DNA of 64,000 nucleotides from Rubripirellula lacrimiformis (GTDB lineage Bacteria; Planctomycetota; Planctomycetia; Pirellulales; Pirellulaceae): contig NZ_CP036525.1 of the NCBI RefSeq assembly GCF_007741535.1, positions 1,860,001 to 1,924,000 of the forward strand. Direction: 5' to 3'. The notes beneath the pieces were generated by a model. That model was given only the letters and a program-made list of their open reading frames with translations. It was not told where the DNA came from and made no database searches. Below are positions 1-7,558 of the stretch, one piece after another. The position numbers were made by a program, and so were the translations under genes. Numbering within the stretch: the first letter of the stretch is position 1; each line of letters begins with the position of its first letter.

Positions 1-1
1 T

Positions 2-1486
2 TGGTTGGCAGCGGGCGTGATTGCTGCAACCGTCGTGATCCAAATTCGCGCCGAACGTGGGGATATCGTCGTGACCACCGATGGCCAGGACACGCAGATC
101 GCTGTCCTGCCGGATAATGGCGTCGACTCTGCGGCGCGCAATGCCGATCCGGTTTCCCCGATGGAATCTCCGGTGCAAACGGAAGACACGGATTCGGAAG
201 CTGCTGTCGATCCGCTGTACCTGGGCCAGGACTTTGATCATTGGATCAGCGTGTTGAAACGAGAGCAGCAGATCGAAGCGATTGGCGAGGCGATGCGAGC
301 GATTGAATTGCTTTCGCGTGAACAGCCCGCCCGCCGGAAAGAGGCCGCGAGGCAAACGATGCTGCTGACCAACCAGTACGGGAGCGTCTCTTACGATCAC
401 AATCCCGGTTGGAACTCGGGGATCGGGAATCGAGATCTTGATTCCTCGCGATTCATGGGGTACCTGTTGCAAGTGGCGCCGAAGTACGGTCCCGAGCCGC
501 TGCTGGGCACGCTTCAGGAAATGTTGAAAGTCGGAAATCGTCACGCAAAAATTGCGGTGGTGATGACACTGCAGCATTACGTCGACGGTTGGGGAAGTTG
601 GACTGGATCGCCCGAGTCTCGAAACGCGTCCCGCCAATACTTTGCCGCGATGGGCCAGAGTGCAGAGGGGAAAGAAGAGCTGACGCAGCTACTAGCGGGA
701 CTCGGGGAAATAGCCCGTTGGTCAACGGCGGCCCAACCGGTTGATAGAAAGGGTGATGGCGAAGCAGAGTTCATGACCGTGTCCCAGTCCGAAAACACTT
801 ATTTAAGGCAAAAAGCATGGGGCATCGCAAGAACCTTGGTCGTCGCTGCCGATGGGACGATCGATCAGCCCGCCTGGATGATCGATTACGTGCAAGACCA
901 GATTGACCGTGCCGTCACCGCCTATCAAAATCGATCTGCCGAATCCGATTTGCAGGCCGGTGCTCGCTCTGCCATCAGTCCAGGCGGAATGACGGGGACA
1001 GGAATGATGGGAGGATTTCCGCAACCGGTGTGGGTGATCGATGGCGACCTGCTGCTGGCCGCTTTGGAAATGCAGCGTGATGGCCTCGTCACCATCCCAA
1101 CGGATTACGCGGTTGCCGTCATGACTGCTCCCTTTTTTGCATACTTCTCGGACCCCGCGGATCCACAAATTGCGGTCGACACGCTGATTCAGGCCGATGC
1201 CAATGCGAAGCAGTTGATCGCAGAGAGCATCGATCAACAGCTGATGCTATGCGAGGTGATCTACGATCAAAATCAGGATGTGCAACCGTTCGCAAGCCTG
1301 GTGGGGCATTCGATGTTCCAATTGACCGGACCAATCTTTGCCGCCAACGTCACTGCCACCGCGCCCTTGGTTGAACGAATTTCGAAACTGATCCTGGCCA
1401 CCCAAAACGCGAATGACCAAGCGGCCAACTTGACGACGATCACCCAAACGCTCGCCACACTACGGCAGCGGATCGAAGAGAAGTGA
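2..1486 (+). CDS. Membrane-anchored protein of unknown function, 5' partial
   Basis: The frame is open from the first bases, so the true start lies left of the window; about 494 codons are visible. The visible part begins inside a hydrophobic segment (AAGVIAATVVIQI) followed by RAERGDIVVTTDG, an arrangement common directly after the membrane anchor of planctomycete regulators. Residues of roughly 70-110 (YLGQDFDHWISVLKRE, then AMRAIELL) resemble the degenerate HEAT-like unit widespread in planctomycete proteins. The remaining ~380 residues, which include a Gly/Met-rich stretch (GGMTGTGMMGGFPQP), match no family I recognise. It is followed after about 50 bases by the phosphoesterase on the same strand. 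Function unknown; only the membrane anchoring and non-cytoplasmic C-terminal part are inferred. Confidence 0.75.
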   Translation, partial: WLAAGVIAATVVIQIRAERGDIVVTTDGQDTQIAVLPDNGVDSAARNADPVSPMESPVQTEDTDSEAAVDPLYLGQDFDHWISVLKREQQIEAIGEAMRAIELLSREQPARRKEAARQTMLLTNQYGSVSYDHNPGWNSGIGNRDLDSSRFMGYLLQVAPKYGPEPLLGTLQEMLKVGNRHAKIAVVMTLQHYVDGWGSWTGSPESRNASRQYFAAMGQSAEGKEELTQLLAGLGEIARWSTAAQPVDRKGDGEAEFMTVSQSENTYLRQKAWGIARTLVVAADGTIDQPAWMIDYVQDQIDRAVTAYQNRSAESDLQAGARSAISPGGMTGTGMMGGFPQPVWVIDGDLLLAALEMQRDGLVTIPTDYAVAVMTAPFFAYFSDPADPQIAVDTLIQADANAKQLIAESIDQQLMLCEVIYDQNQDVQPFASLVGHSMFQLTGPIFAANVTATAPLVERISKLILATQNANDQAANLTTITQTLATLRQRIEEK

Positions 1487-1534
1487 CGCGATGCTATCGA
1501 ACGCATCGAAACCCCTACGAGGAAATATGAGACT

Positions 1535-2140
1535 GTGAAGATACTTTGCTTTAGCGATTTGCACCGTGATGTGGACGCGGCGGCCACACTGGTGGCGATG
1601 GCTGCCGACGTGGACGCCGTGATCGGTGCCGGCGATTTTGCCAACCAACACCAAGGCTTGGCCGACACGCTGGATATTTTGGCCGCGATCGACAAGCCCA
1701 CGGTCTTGGTGCCGGGCAACGGCGAGACGGCGACGGAGCTGCGGGCGGCGACCGCCGCCTGGTCTGCGGCCACGGTCTTGCACGGTGACGGTTGCCAGGT
1801 CAACGGTGTCGATTTTTGGGGCGTCGGCGGGGGGATCCCGATGACTCCCTTTGGCACTTGGAGCTACGACTTTGACGAAGACCAAGCGACCGATTTGTTG
1901 GCCGATTGCCCGGCGGGCGGCGTCTTGGTGGTCCACTCACCACCGATCGACACGGTCGATCACGATAGCAGCGGCCGAATCCGAGGCAGTCGAGCGATTC
2001 GCGAAACCATCGTCGCCAAACAGCCTCGTTTGGTCGTCTGCGGTCACATCCACAGCGACTGGGGCAAACAAGTTCGTTTGGGCGAATCGCAAATCCTAAA
2101 CGCGGGACCCGCCGGGATCGTCGTCGAACTTGCTGACTGA
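1535..2140 (+). CDS. Metallophosphoesterase family protein
   Basis: A 201-residue protein with the calcineurin-like phosphoesterase motifs in order: FSDLHRD (residues ~6-12, metal-binding D-x-H), GAGDFAN (~31-37, corresponding to GDxxD), GNGE (~60, corresponding to GNHD/E), VVHSPP (~130) and CGHIHSDWG (~169, GHxH). This is the compact single-domain form that hydrolyses phosphomono- or phosphodiesters with two metal ions in the cytoplasm; the substrate cannot be told. The second motif has Asn where Asp is usual and the third has Gly for His, so metal binding may be altered. The start is GTG at 1535, preceded by ACGAGGAAA about 11 bases upstream. Confidence 0.88.
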   Translation: MKILCFSDLHRDVDAAATLVAMAADVDAVIGAGDFANQHQGLADTLDILAAIDKPTVLVPGNGETATELRAATAAWSAATVLHGDGCQVNGVDFWGVGGGIPMTPFGTWSYDFDEDQATDLLADCPAGGVLVVHSPPIDTVDHDSSGRIRGSRAIRETIVAKQPRLVVCGHIHSDWGKQVRLGESQILNAGPAGIVVELAD

Positions 2141-2227
2141 CAAGGCGGCGATAGGAACTTCGGGACGCCGGGCTAGTCGTTCGAGGGTAAGTGGACAGCA
2201 CTTGGTTTGAGGTTTGTTCGTTGCGGC

Positions 2228-2266
2228 GGTCCAGCGGATTCCGGCTGAAGCCGGTACTACGAACGG
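2228..2266 (-). repeat. Dispersed palindromic repeat, single copy
   Basis: The stretch around TTCCGGCTGAAGCCGG followed by TACTACGAACGG is the reverse complement of the head of the repeat units at 60246, 60537 and 60857. CCGGCTGAAGCCGG forms an imperfect inverted repeat. It lies in the gap between two convergent genes, a usual place for REP-like elements. Confidence 0.75.
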
Positions 2267-2315
2267 TGGGGACATTGTTTGGGGAGTTTCGCTTTGGTGA
2301 TCGAAGCCATTGGGC

Positions 2316-2747
2316 TTAAGCCTCTTCGTCGTAGATCGGTTGGCCGCCGAGCCAAACCCGGAATCGGCGGATCCGCAAAGCCGGGCCAAAATTGATTTCG
2401 ATTCGCAGCGGTCGTTGGTCGGGATCGACCTGGGGCGGCAGCCGGATCTCAATTTCGCGATCGATTCGAAGCCAGCTGACTTTTCGCCACACCGGTTGGT
2501 TGTTGATCCGGATTCGCTGCACGAACCACCACCCTGAATAGGTCAGTTGCCTCATTCCGGCGGCGGGAATGGCAGGCATGGATGAGAGCGACTCAAGTTC
2601 CCGAAATTGGATGTCCCGGTCCAGGAAAACGGCCCGGTTCAAATGGGCGTTTCCCCACACGCCTCGCCGGGGTGAAAGCTCGGATAACGGTGCGAACGGA
2701 TTTAACGGCTTCAACGATTGGGTGATTTGGGGGCGTTTGCTTCCCAT
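2316..2747 (-). CDS. Conserved hypothetical protein
   Basis: Up to 143 residues; no family recognised. The C-terminal half reads as a beta-rich domain with alternating hydrophobics (WRKVSWLRIDREIEIRLPP, then LRIEINFGPALRIRRFRVW) and ends in YDEEA. The reading frame is supported by this regular pattern, whereas plus-strand frames over the same DNA look random. The start is uncertain: the first ~50 residues are low in pattern, and an internal ATG (MPAIPAAGMRQ) is possible. Convergent with the phosphoesterase gene, from which a palindromic repeat separates it. Confidence 0.55.
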   Translation of the reverse strand: MGSKRPQITQSLKPLNPFAPLSELSPRRGVWGNAHLNRAVFLDRDIQFRELESLSSMPAIPAAGMRQLTYSGWWFVQRIRINNQPVWRKVSWLRIDREIEIRLPPQVDPDQRPLRIEINFGPALRIRRFRVWLGGQPIYDEEA

Positions 2748-3034
2748 ATGCGGTGCTTCGTTCAGGTGCGTGGCGATTGTTCACTGTCCAAGGGGGGGCG
2801 TCGTATCTGCGGCAATGATCGGTGATCAGGCCGGTTGGACGCTAAAACATCATAAAACACGGGAACTTTCTTCATCGAATTACGTCCGAATATTCAACGA
2901 TTATCAGGAGAGAACCGGTTGCGACGCTCGCAGTGTTCACCTACGATTACCGTTGCTACTTGCCTATTTTTACACCTGTGAATACCCCCCCGCCGGGTCG
3001 ACCCGGACGTCCGAACCGCAATCGAGGTAACACC

Positions 3035-4273
3035 ATGAAGCGTATGCTGGCCATCTTTTCTTTGATCGCTGCGGGAATTCTTCCCGTCGCAACCGTGGAC
3101 GCGCAAGAAGTGACGTCTGACACCCAAATTGTCAACCATTTGACGATGAATCAATGGGTTCGTGCCACCGAAAACGGTGAGCTGTCGGGACGTGTTTACT
3201 TGCCGGGCGTTAACGGCGAAGCAAAGGCGCTCGCGAACGTGACCGTGGCGATGAAGTCGCGTGACGGTGAAGTCCTGCGTGCGACGACCGATTCGAAGGG
3301 TGTTTTCTCTGTCAAAAACGTCCCCAGCGGCGTCTACGCACTGACCGCTCGCGGCGACAATGTCTTCGCGTGCTGTGCAATGCACGTTGTCGACGCATCG
3401 GTATCGTCGGACGTCGAATTGCCGACCGAAGCTGAAGTCGCCGTTGCAAACGTCGATTTCACCGTCGTCAACACCGCGGTCATCCGATACATGCCGACCA
3501 GCGTCCGCAGCTTCGATTCGTCGTTGGCCGACGCGAAGTTGGACAGCTTGAAGGATCGTATCCGTAGCCAAGACGTTTTCCGCGTCGTGCAAACCGATGG
3601 CGGCATGAAGGGACGTATCCACCTGGCTGGCGTTCAACGCGACGCCTTGGGCGACGCTGAAATGACCAACGTCTTCTTGTTCAAAGAAGGCATGGAAATC
3701 GCACGAACGCTGACTGGCGAAAACGGCACGTTCTCGTTCGCCAACATCGCAACTGGCAACTACTCGGTCATGGCGATCGGCCCAGATGGAATCGGATTGA
3801 TCGGTTTCGAACTGGTCGATTCGTCGCTAGAACCAGCAACGGCATCGAATGTCGCCGCGGACGGAACCCAATTGGTTGGCTTTGGTCATCACCGACGTCA
3901 CAACCAATGCTGCTGTGAAGAGTTCGCGATCCAAGTTGCACCATGCCCCGAAGTGGTCACCTGCGTCGAAGAAGTCATTATCACGGAAACCGTGATCGAC
4001 GAAGGCTGTGGCTGTGGCGTTCCAGGAGAAATCCTTGAAGGCGAAGTCGTCATGGACGGATTCGGCAACCCAATGGCCGGTGGCGGATACGCTCCTGGTG
4101 GCGGTGGCGGATTCAGTGGCGGCGGTGGCGGTGGCGGCGGATTTGGTGGTGGCGGATTGGCTGCATTGGCCGGTTTGGGTGCCATCGGTGCGATCATCGC
4201 AACAACCTCGGACGACGATAACAACGCGATCACTGTGCCTGTTGTTGCTAGCCCAGCAGTACCAGCCAACTGA
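3035..4273 (+). CDS. Exported protein with carboxypeptidase-regulatory-like repeats and Gly-rich tail
   Basis: 412 residues from the ATG at 3035, chosen because GAGGTAA precedes it by 4-5 bases and a signal peptide follows (MKRMLAIFSLIAAGILPVA, cleavage near VDAQ). Two beta-sandwich units like the carboxypeptidase regulatory/Cna-B fold are visible at ~45-115 (ATTDSKGVFSVKNVPSGVYA) and ~195-255 (TLTGENGTFSFANIATGNYS). A Cys/His cluster follows (HHRRHNQCCCEEF, then CPEVVTC and CGCG), and then a long Gly-Gly-Gly run ahead of a hydrophobic segment (LAALAGLGAIGAIIATT). This suggests a surface or matrix protein of the cell envelope. A strong terminator follows. Exact role unknown. Confidence 0.85.
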   Translation: MKRMLAIFSLIAAGILPVATVDAQEVTSDTQIVNHLTMNQWVRATENGELSGRVYLPGVNGEAKALANVTVAMKSRDGEVLRATTDSKGVFSVKNVPSGVYALTARGDNVFACCAMHVVDASVSSDVELPTEAEVAVANVDFTVVNTAVIRYMPTSVRSFDSSLADAKLDSLKDRIRSQDVFRVVQTDGGMKGRIHLAGVQRDALGDAEMTNVFLFKEGMEIARTLTGENGTFSFANIATGNYSVMAIGPDGIGLIGFELVDSSLEPATASNVAADGTQLVGFGHHRRHNQCCCEEFAIQVAPCPEVVTCVEEVIITETVIDEGCGCGVPGEILEGEVVMDGFGNPMAGGGYAPGGGGGFSGGGGGGGGFGGGGLAALAGLGAIGAIIATTSDDDNNAITVPVVASPAVPAN

Positions 4274-4335
4274 TCCCGATCGGAAGGAACGGATGCTCGA
4301 ACCGGGCCATGACGTTCCCTGATTCAAATCACGTG

Positions 4336-4368
4336 AAAAGCCGTCGCCCTTGGGTGGCGGCTTTTTTC
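4336..4368 (+). terminator. Rho-independent terminator
   Basis: AAGCCGTCGCCC pairs with GGGTGGCGGCTT (12 bp with two G-T pairs) and is followed by TTTTTT. It ends the transcript of the Gly-rich exported protein gene. Confidence 0.85.
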
Positions 4369-4725
4369 GTTGGCGGACTGGCATGCGGTACCCGCCATTT
4401 CAATCTTGGGGTCAGCCCGCCGCGTGACCGCGCCGGATCGGGATCAGATCGGGATCGGATCGGGATCGGATCGCCAACCGCGATCAACACTGATCAACAT
4501 CGGGGGGGCAAACCGGGGGAGCGATCGCGAGAATGGTCGATATCCCGTCAACCTTCGTCGGCCCGGCCCACTTTACTAAGACGCATAATGCAACGTTGGC
4601 ATCGCCGAAGCGTCTGAAACGGCAAAATCCTACTGCGCCGCTCGAGCGCCGTGACGAAACACTTTCTTGATATGATGGTCGGCAAGGACATCGCCAACCA
4701 AAACGAATTGATCTCGAGGACCTGA
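4369..4725. other. Gene-free gap with an 11-bp tandem repeat
   Basis: 357 bases between a terminator and the adenylating-enzyme gene. The only structure seen is a tandem array of GATCGGGATCG (three units and a partial one, 4436-4473), followed by GATCAACACTGATCAACATC. No convincing ORF. The promoter for the downstream gene must lie here but cannot be placed with confidence. Confidence 0.6.
4436..4473. repeat. 11-bp tandem repeat (GATCGGGATCG)
   Basis: Three consecutive units, the first with a terminal A instead of G, plus a partial fourth (GATCG). Each unit contains two GATCG half-sites, so the tract has seven GATC tetranucleotides. Confidence 0.8.
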
Positions 4726-5859
4726 ATGAATACTGCGGATACTTCCATCAGTGACGAAGTCGCCAAGTTGGCGGCCGAAGCAAAAGATCGTCTGAATGAG
4801 CATACGTTGAAGACCGTCCATTGGCATTTCAGCGAAGACACGGGCAGCCCGTTCTGGTTGGGCAAGAAAGCAGAGCTGAACTTCGATCCGTTGACGGATG
4901 TGAAGAGTTTCGAGGATCTGAAGAAGTTTCCCTTGTTCGAAGATGAATGGCTGCGTGGTGGCCCGCTGGCCCGTTGGGTGCCCAAGGGACACGCTGGCAA
5001 ACCGACCTTCGTATTCGAAACGGGCGGCACGACGGGGATTCCCAAGAGTCGCGTCGTGATCGAAGACCATTGGAAGGATTACGAGTTGTTCAGCGATACG
5101 CTGCCCGACAAGTACTTTCCCCGTGGTGCCAATTGGCTGATGTTGGGCCCCAGCGGCCCACGACGGCTGCGTTTGGCTGTCGAACACTTGGCCCAACACC
5201 GCGGCGGAACCTGTTTCTGTATCGACTTGGATCCGCGTTGGGTCGTCAAGTTGATCAAGAAAGGATGGATGGAACATCTGGAAGAGTACAAGAAGCACTG
5301 CGTCGACCAAGCGGTCACCGTGCTGACGGCCGGACACGATGTGCAGTGCATGTTCGCCACCCCGAAGCTGCTGGAATCGCTGGGCGAAGCATTGGAAGAA
5401 CGCGGCACTTCGCTTCAGGAAGTTGGCATCAAGGGAATCTTTTCGGGTGGAACCGAGTTCACTCCGCAGTGGACTCGTTTCTGTGTCGAGGAAATGTTGG
5501 GCGGACCTGCCGAAGAAGGCGGTGTTTACATGACGCCGACCTACGGCAACACCTTGATGGGGTTGGCATGCAGCAAGCCGATCACGGCGGCCGACGGATA
5601 CAAGATTTCCTATTACGCACCCCAACCACGTGCCGTGACCGAAGTGGTTTCGTTTGACGATTACAACCAACCGGTTGGAATCGGCGAGACAGGTCGGGTC
5701 AAACTGTACACGTTGACCGACGAATTCTTTGTGCCCGGTTTCATGGAACGCGACGAAGGCGAACGCGAAGCACCGTTCGAAATGTACCCATGGGATGGGG
5801 TCAGCGGCGTTCGCCCATTCCACGAATTGGCCAGTGCCACCACGGTTGGCGTTTATTAG
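4726..5859 (+). CDS. LuxE/PaaK-like adenylate-forming enzyme (acyl-protein synthetase-like)
   Basis: 377 residues of the ANL (AMP-binding) superfamily in a short form. Seen: the phosphate-binding loop ETGGTTGIPKSR (~103-114), the ADP/AMP-site motif YMTPTYGNT (~268-276) where longer family members have YGxTE, and FFVPGFMERDEGERE (~330) in place of the usual TGD region. The C-terminal lid domain with its catalytic lysine is absent, as in LuxE acyl-protein synthetases and unlike full acyl-CoA ligases. By family knowledge it would activate a carboxylic acid to an acyl-AMP and pass the acyl group on. The next gene encodes an aldehyde-dehydrogenase-fold protein, so a LuxE-LuxC-type acid reductase pair is inferred. 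The substrate is unknown. Confidence 0.75.
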   Translation: MNTADTSISDEVAKLAAEAKDRLNEHTLKTVHWHFSEDTGSPFWLGKKAELNFDPLTDVKSFEDLKKFPLFEDEWLRGGPLARWVPKGHAGKPTFVFETGGTTGIPKSRVVIEDHWKDYELFSDTLPDKYFPRGANWLMLGPSGPRRLRLAVEHLAQHRGGTCFCIDLDPRWVVKLIKKGWMEHLEEYKKHCVDQAVTVLTAGHDVQCMFATPKLLESLGEALEERGTSLQEVGIKGIFSGGTEFTPQWTRFCVEEMLGGPAEEGGVYMTPTYGNTLMGLACSKPITAADGYKISYYAPQPRAVTEVVSFDDYNQPVGIGETGRVKLYTLTDEFFVPGFMERDEGEREAPFEMYPWDGVSGVRPFHELASATTVGVY

Positions 5860-5971
5860 GCCCGCGTCAGTTGGAGCGCGTCAGTTGGAACGCGTCAGTC
5901 AGCGCGGGCGGCCGTCTTCGGCGTCCAGCTTTCAGTTCAAGATTCTTTCCCGATATTCTGTTCGATAAGCC

Positions 5972-7417
5972 ATGATCACTCTTAGTCCGCTCCGCTGGGG
6001 CAAACCTTACGAGTCTCTCGATTTTACCGATGTTGTTCACTTCGATACCGGCGAACCGATCGCGCGGATCGGAAACGTGGGCGGCGGTATCGTAGGACGC
6101 GACATGCGTCAGGCTCATAAGGCTCGTGAAGCCCTGCTGCAATTTTCGACAGACGATTTGCTTGAAAAATGCAAGCGTGCGGCAGTGTTGTTCGAATCGG
6201 CGGATCTGCAGGTCGGCGATTCGACACAGTCGGTTGACCAGTTTGTGCATCAGCAGTCGGCCAGCACGGGGCTTCCCGAGCACATGTGCCGATCGAACCT
6301 GGCGAAGAACAGTTTCGTGTTGGCCAACATGGAACAGATCTTGGATTGTTTGACGCGTGGTTTAGATCTGTCGATCCTGTCGCGCGGCTATGGCGAAGAA
6401 GGTCGCGGGGTGGTGGTCAGCTATCAAGCACAAACTCCCATCTTGGGCGCTGTCTTGCCGAACAATTCGCCCGGTGTTCATACGCTGTGGTTGCCGGCCA
6501 TTCCACTGCAGATCGGGTTGGCGCTAAAACCAGGTTCGCAAGAACCTTGGACTCCTTACCGAATGGTATCGGCGTTCATCGAAGCCGGTGTCCCGGCCGA
6601 AGCGTTTGGGCTGTATCCGGGCGGCCACGATTCCGGTGGCGCGATCATGACCAAGGCTCCCCGCAGCATGATCTTCGGCAGCGCGCAAACCGTTGCTCAG
6701 CATTCCGGCAATCCTAAAGTCCAGGCTCACGGGCCAGGATTTTCGAAGATCCTGATCGGCGACGATGTGGTCGATGATTGGGAAAACTATCTGGACATGA
6801 TGGTGGAAAGTGTGCTCAGCAATTCCGGGCGCAGTTGCATCAATTGCAGCGGCATTTGGGCCAGCCGACACACCAAGGAAATCGCAGCTGCGATCGCCAA
6901 GCGAATTGGCCCTGTCGACGCATTGCCACCGTCCGATCCCAATTCCCAGTTGGCCGCGTTCACGGTGCCCGCGATGGCGACGGGGACCTACGCGATGGTT
7001 CAACAGGATCTGGCCGAATCGGGCGTCACCGATGTGACGGCCGAGTTTGGCGAGAAGCTGATCGAGCGTGACCACTGTGCCTATCTGCGGCCGATGGTGG
7101 TTCACGCGGATTCGCCTGATCGTGGTGTCGTGTCCAAGGAATACATGTTCCCCTTCGTCAGTGTGGTGCAGTGCCCACAGGCGGAAATGTTGCGACGGAT
7201 TGGGCCGACCTTGGTGGGCACCGTTTTGACGGCTGACCAGGCACTGATCTCGGCTGCCGGTTCCAGCGTGGACATCGACCGGGTCAACATCGGTCCGATT
7301 CCAACGAACCGATTGAACTGGTTGCAGCCGCACGAAGGCAACATCATCGATTTCTTGTTCCGATCTCGGGCTTACCAGACGGCGGATCTGCCGGTCGCTG
7401 CGGCCAGTACCTCGTAG
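5972..7417 (+). CDS. Aldehyde dehydrogenase-fold protein, probable acyl reductase
   Basis: 481 residues with the aldehyde dehydrogenase fold: cofactor-binding region GAVLPNNSPGVHTLW (~160), KPGSQEP (~186), FGSAQTVAQHSG (~230) and the catalytic cysteine region NSGRSCINCSG (~287-297). The position where hydrolytic enzymes carry the general-base Glu (usually ELGGK) reads AHGPGFSK. Loss of that Glu is typical of acylating enzymes (LuxC, CoA-acylating dehydrogenases), which reduce a thioester instead of oxidising an aldehyde. It lies 112 bases downstream of the LuxE-like gene on the same strand, so the two probably work together. I cannot say whether it should be called LuxC. A hairpin terminator follows at 7461. 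Confidence 0.75.
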   Translation: MITLSPLRWGKPYESLDFTDVVHFDTGEPIARIGNVGGGIVGRDMRQAHKAREALLQFSTDDLLEKCKRAAVLFESADLQVGDSTQSVDQFVHQQSASTGLPEHMCRSNLAKNSFVLANMEQILDCLTRGLDLSILSRGYGEEGRGVVVSYQAQTPILGAVLPNNSPGVHTLWLPAIPLQIGLALKPGSQEPWTPYRMVSAFIEAGVPAEAFGLYPGGHDSGGAIMTKAPRSMIFGSAQTVAQHSGNPKVQAHGPGFSKILIGDDVVDDWENYLDMMVESVLSNSGRSCINCSGIWASRHTKEIAAAIAKRIGPVDALPPSDPNSQLAAFTVPAMATGTYAMVQQDLAESGVTDVTAEFGEKLIERDHCAYLRPMVVHADSPDRGVVSKEYMFPFVSVVQCPQAEMLRRIGPTLVGTVLTADQALISAAGSSVDIDRVNIGPIPTNRLNWLQPHEGNIIDFLFRSRAYQTADLPVAAASTS

Positions 7418-7460
7418 CCGCTGCGGCACCGGCCGTGATCCCCCCAAGAATCTGCATCCT

Positions 7461-7495
7461 GTCCCCCATCGGAGTCGTCCGGTGGGGGACTTTTG
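7461..7495 (+). terminator. Rho-independent terminator
   Basis: GTCCCCCATCGGA pairs with TCCGGTGGGGGAC around a four-base loop and is followed by TTTT. It ends the ligase-dehydrogenase pair. Confidence 0.75.
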
Positions 7496-7558
7496 CATGG
7501 GGGATTCAGGCCCCGAAGGTTCCTGCGAGCTATAGTCGATAGTTCCTAGAACTCTTTC

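Noticed and set aside
2569-3030. Plus-strand ORF before the Gly-rich protein gene
   Set aside because: It overlaps the better-supported minus-strand gene and shows no protein-like pattern; it ends at the ribosome-binding site of the next gene.
2933-3034. Upstream extension of the Gly-rich exported protein
   Set aside because: The internal ATG at 3035 has a ribosome-binding site and begins a normal signal peptide; the extension would bury the signal.
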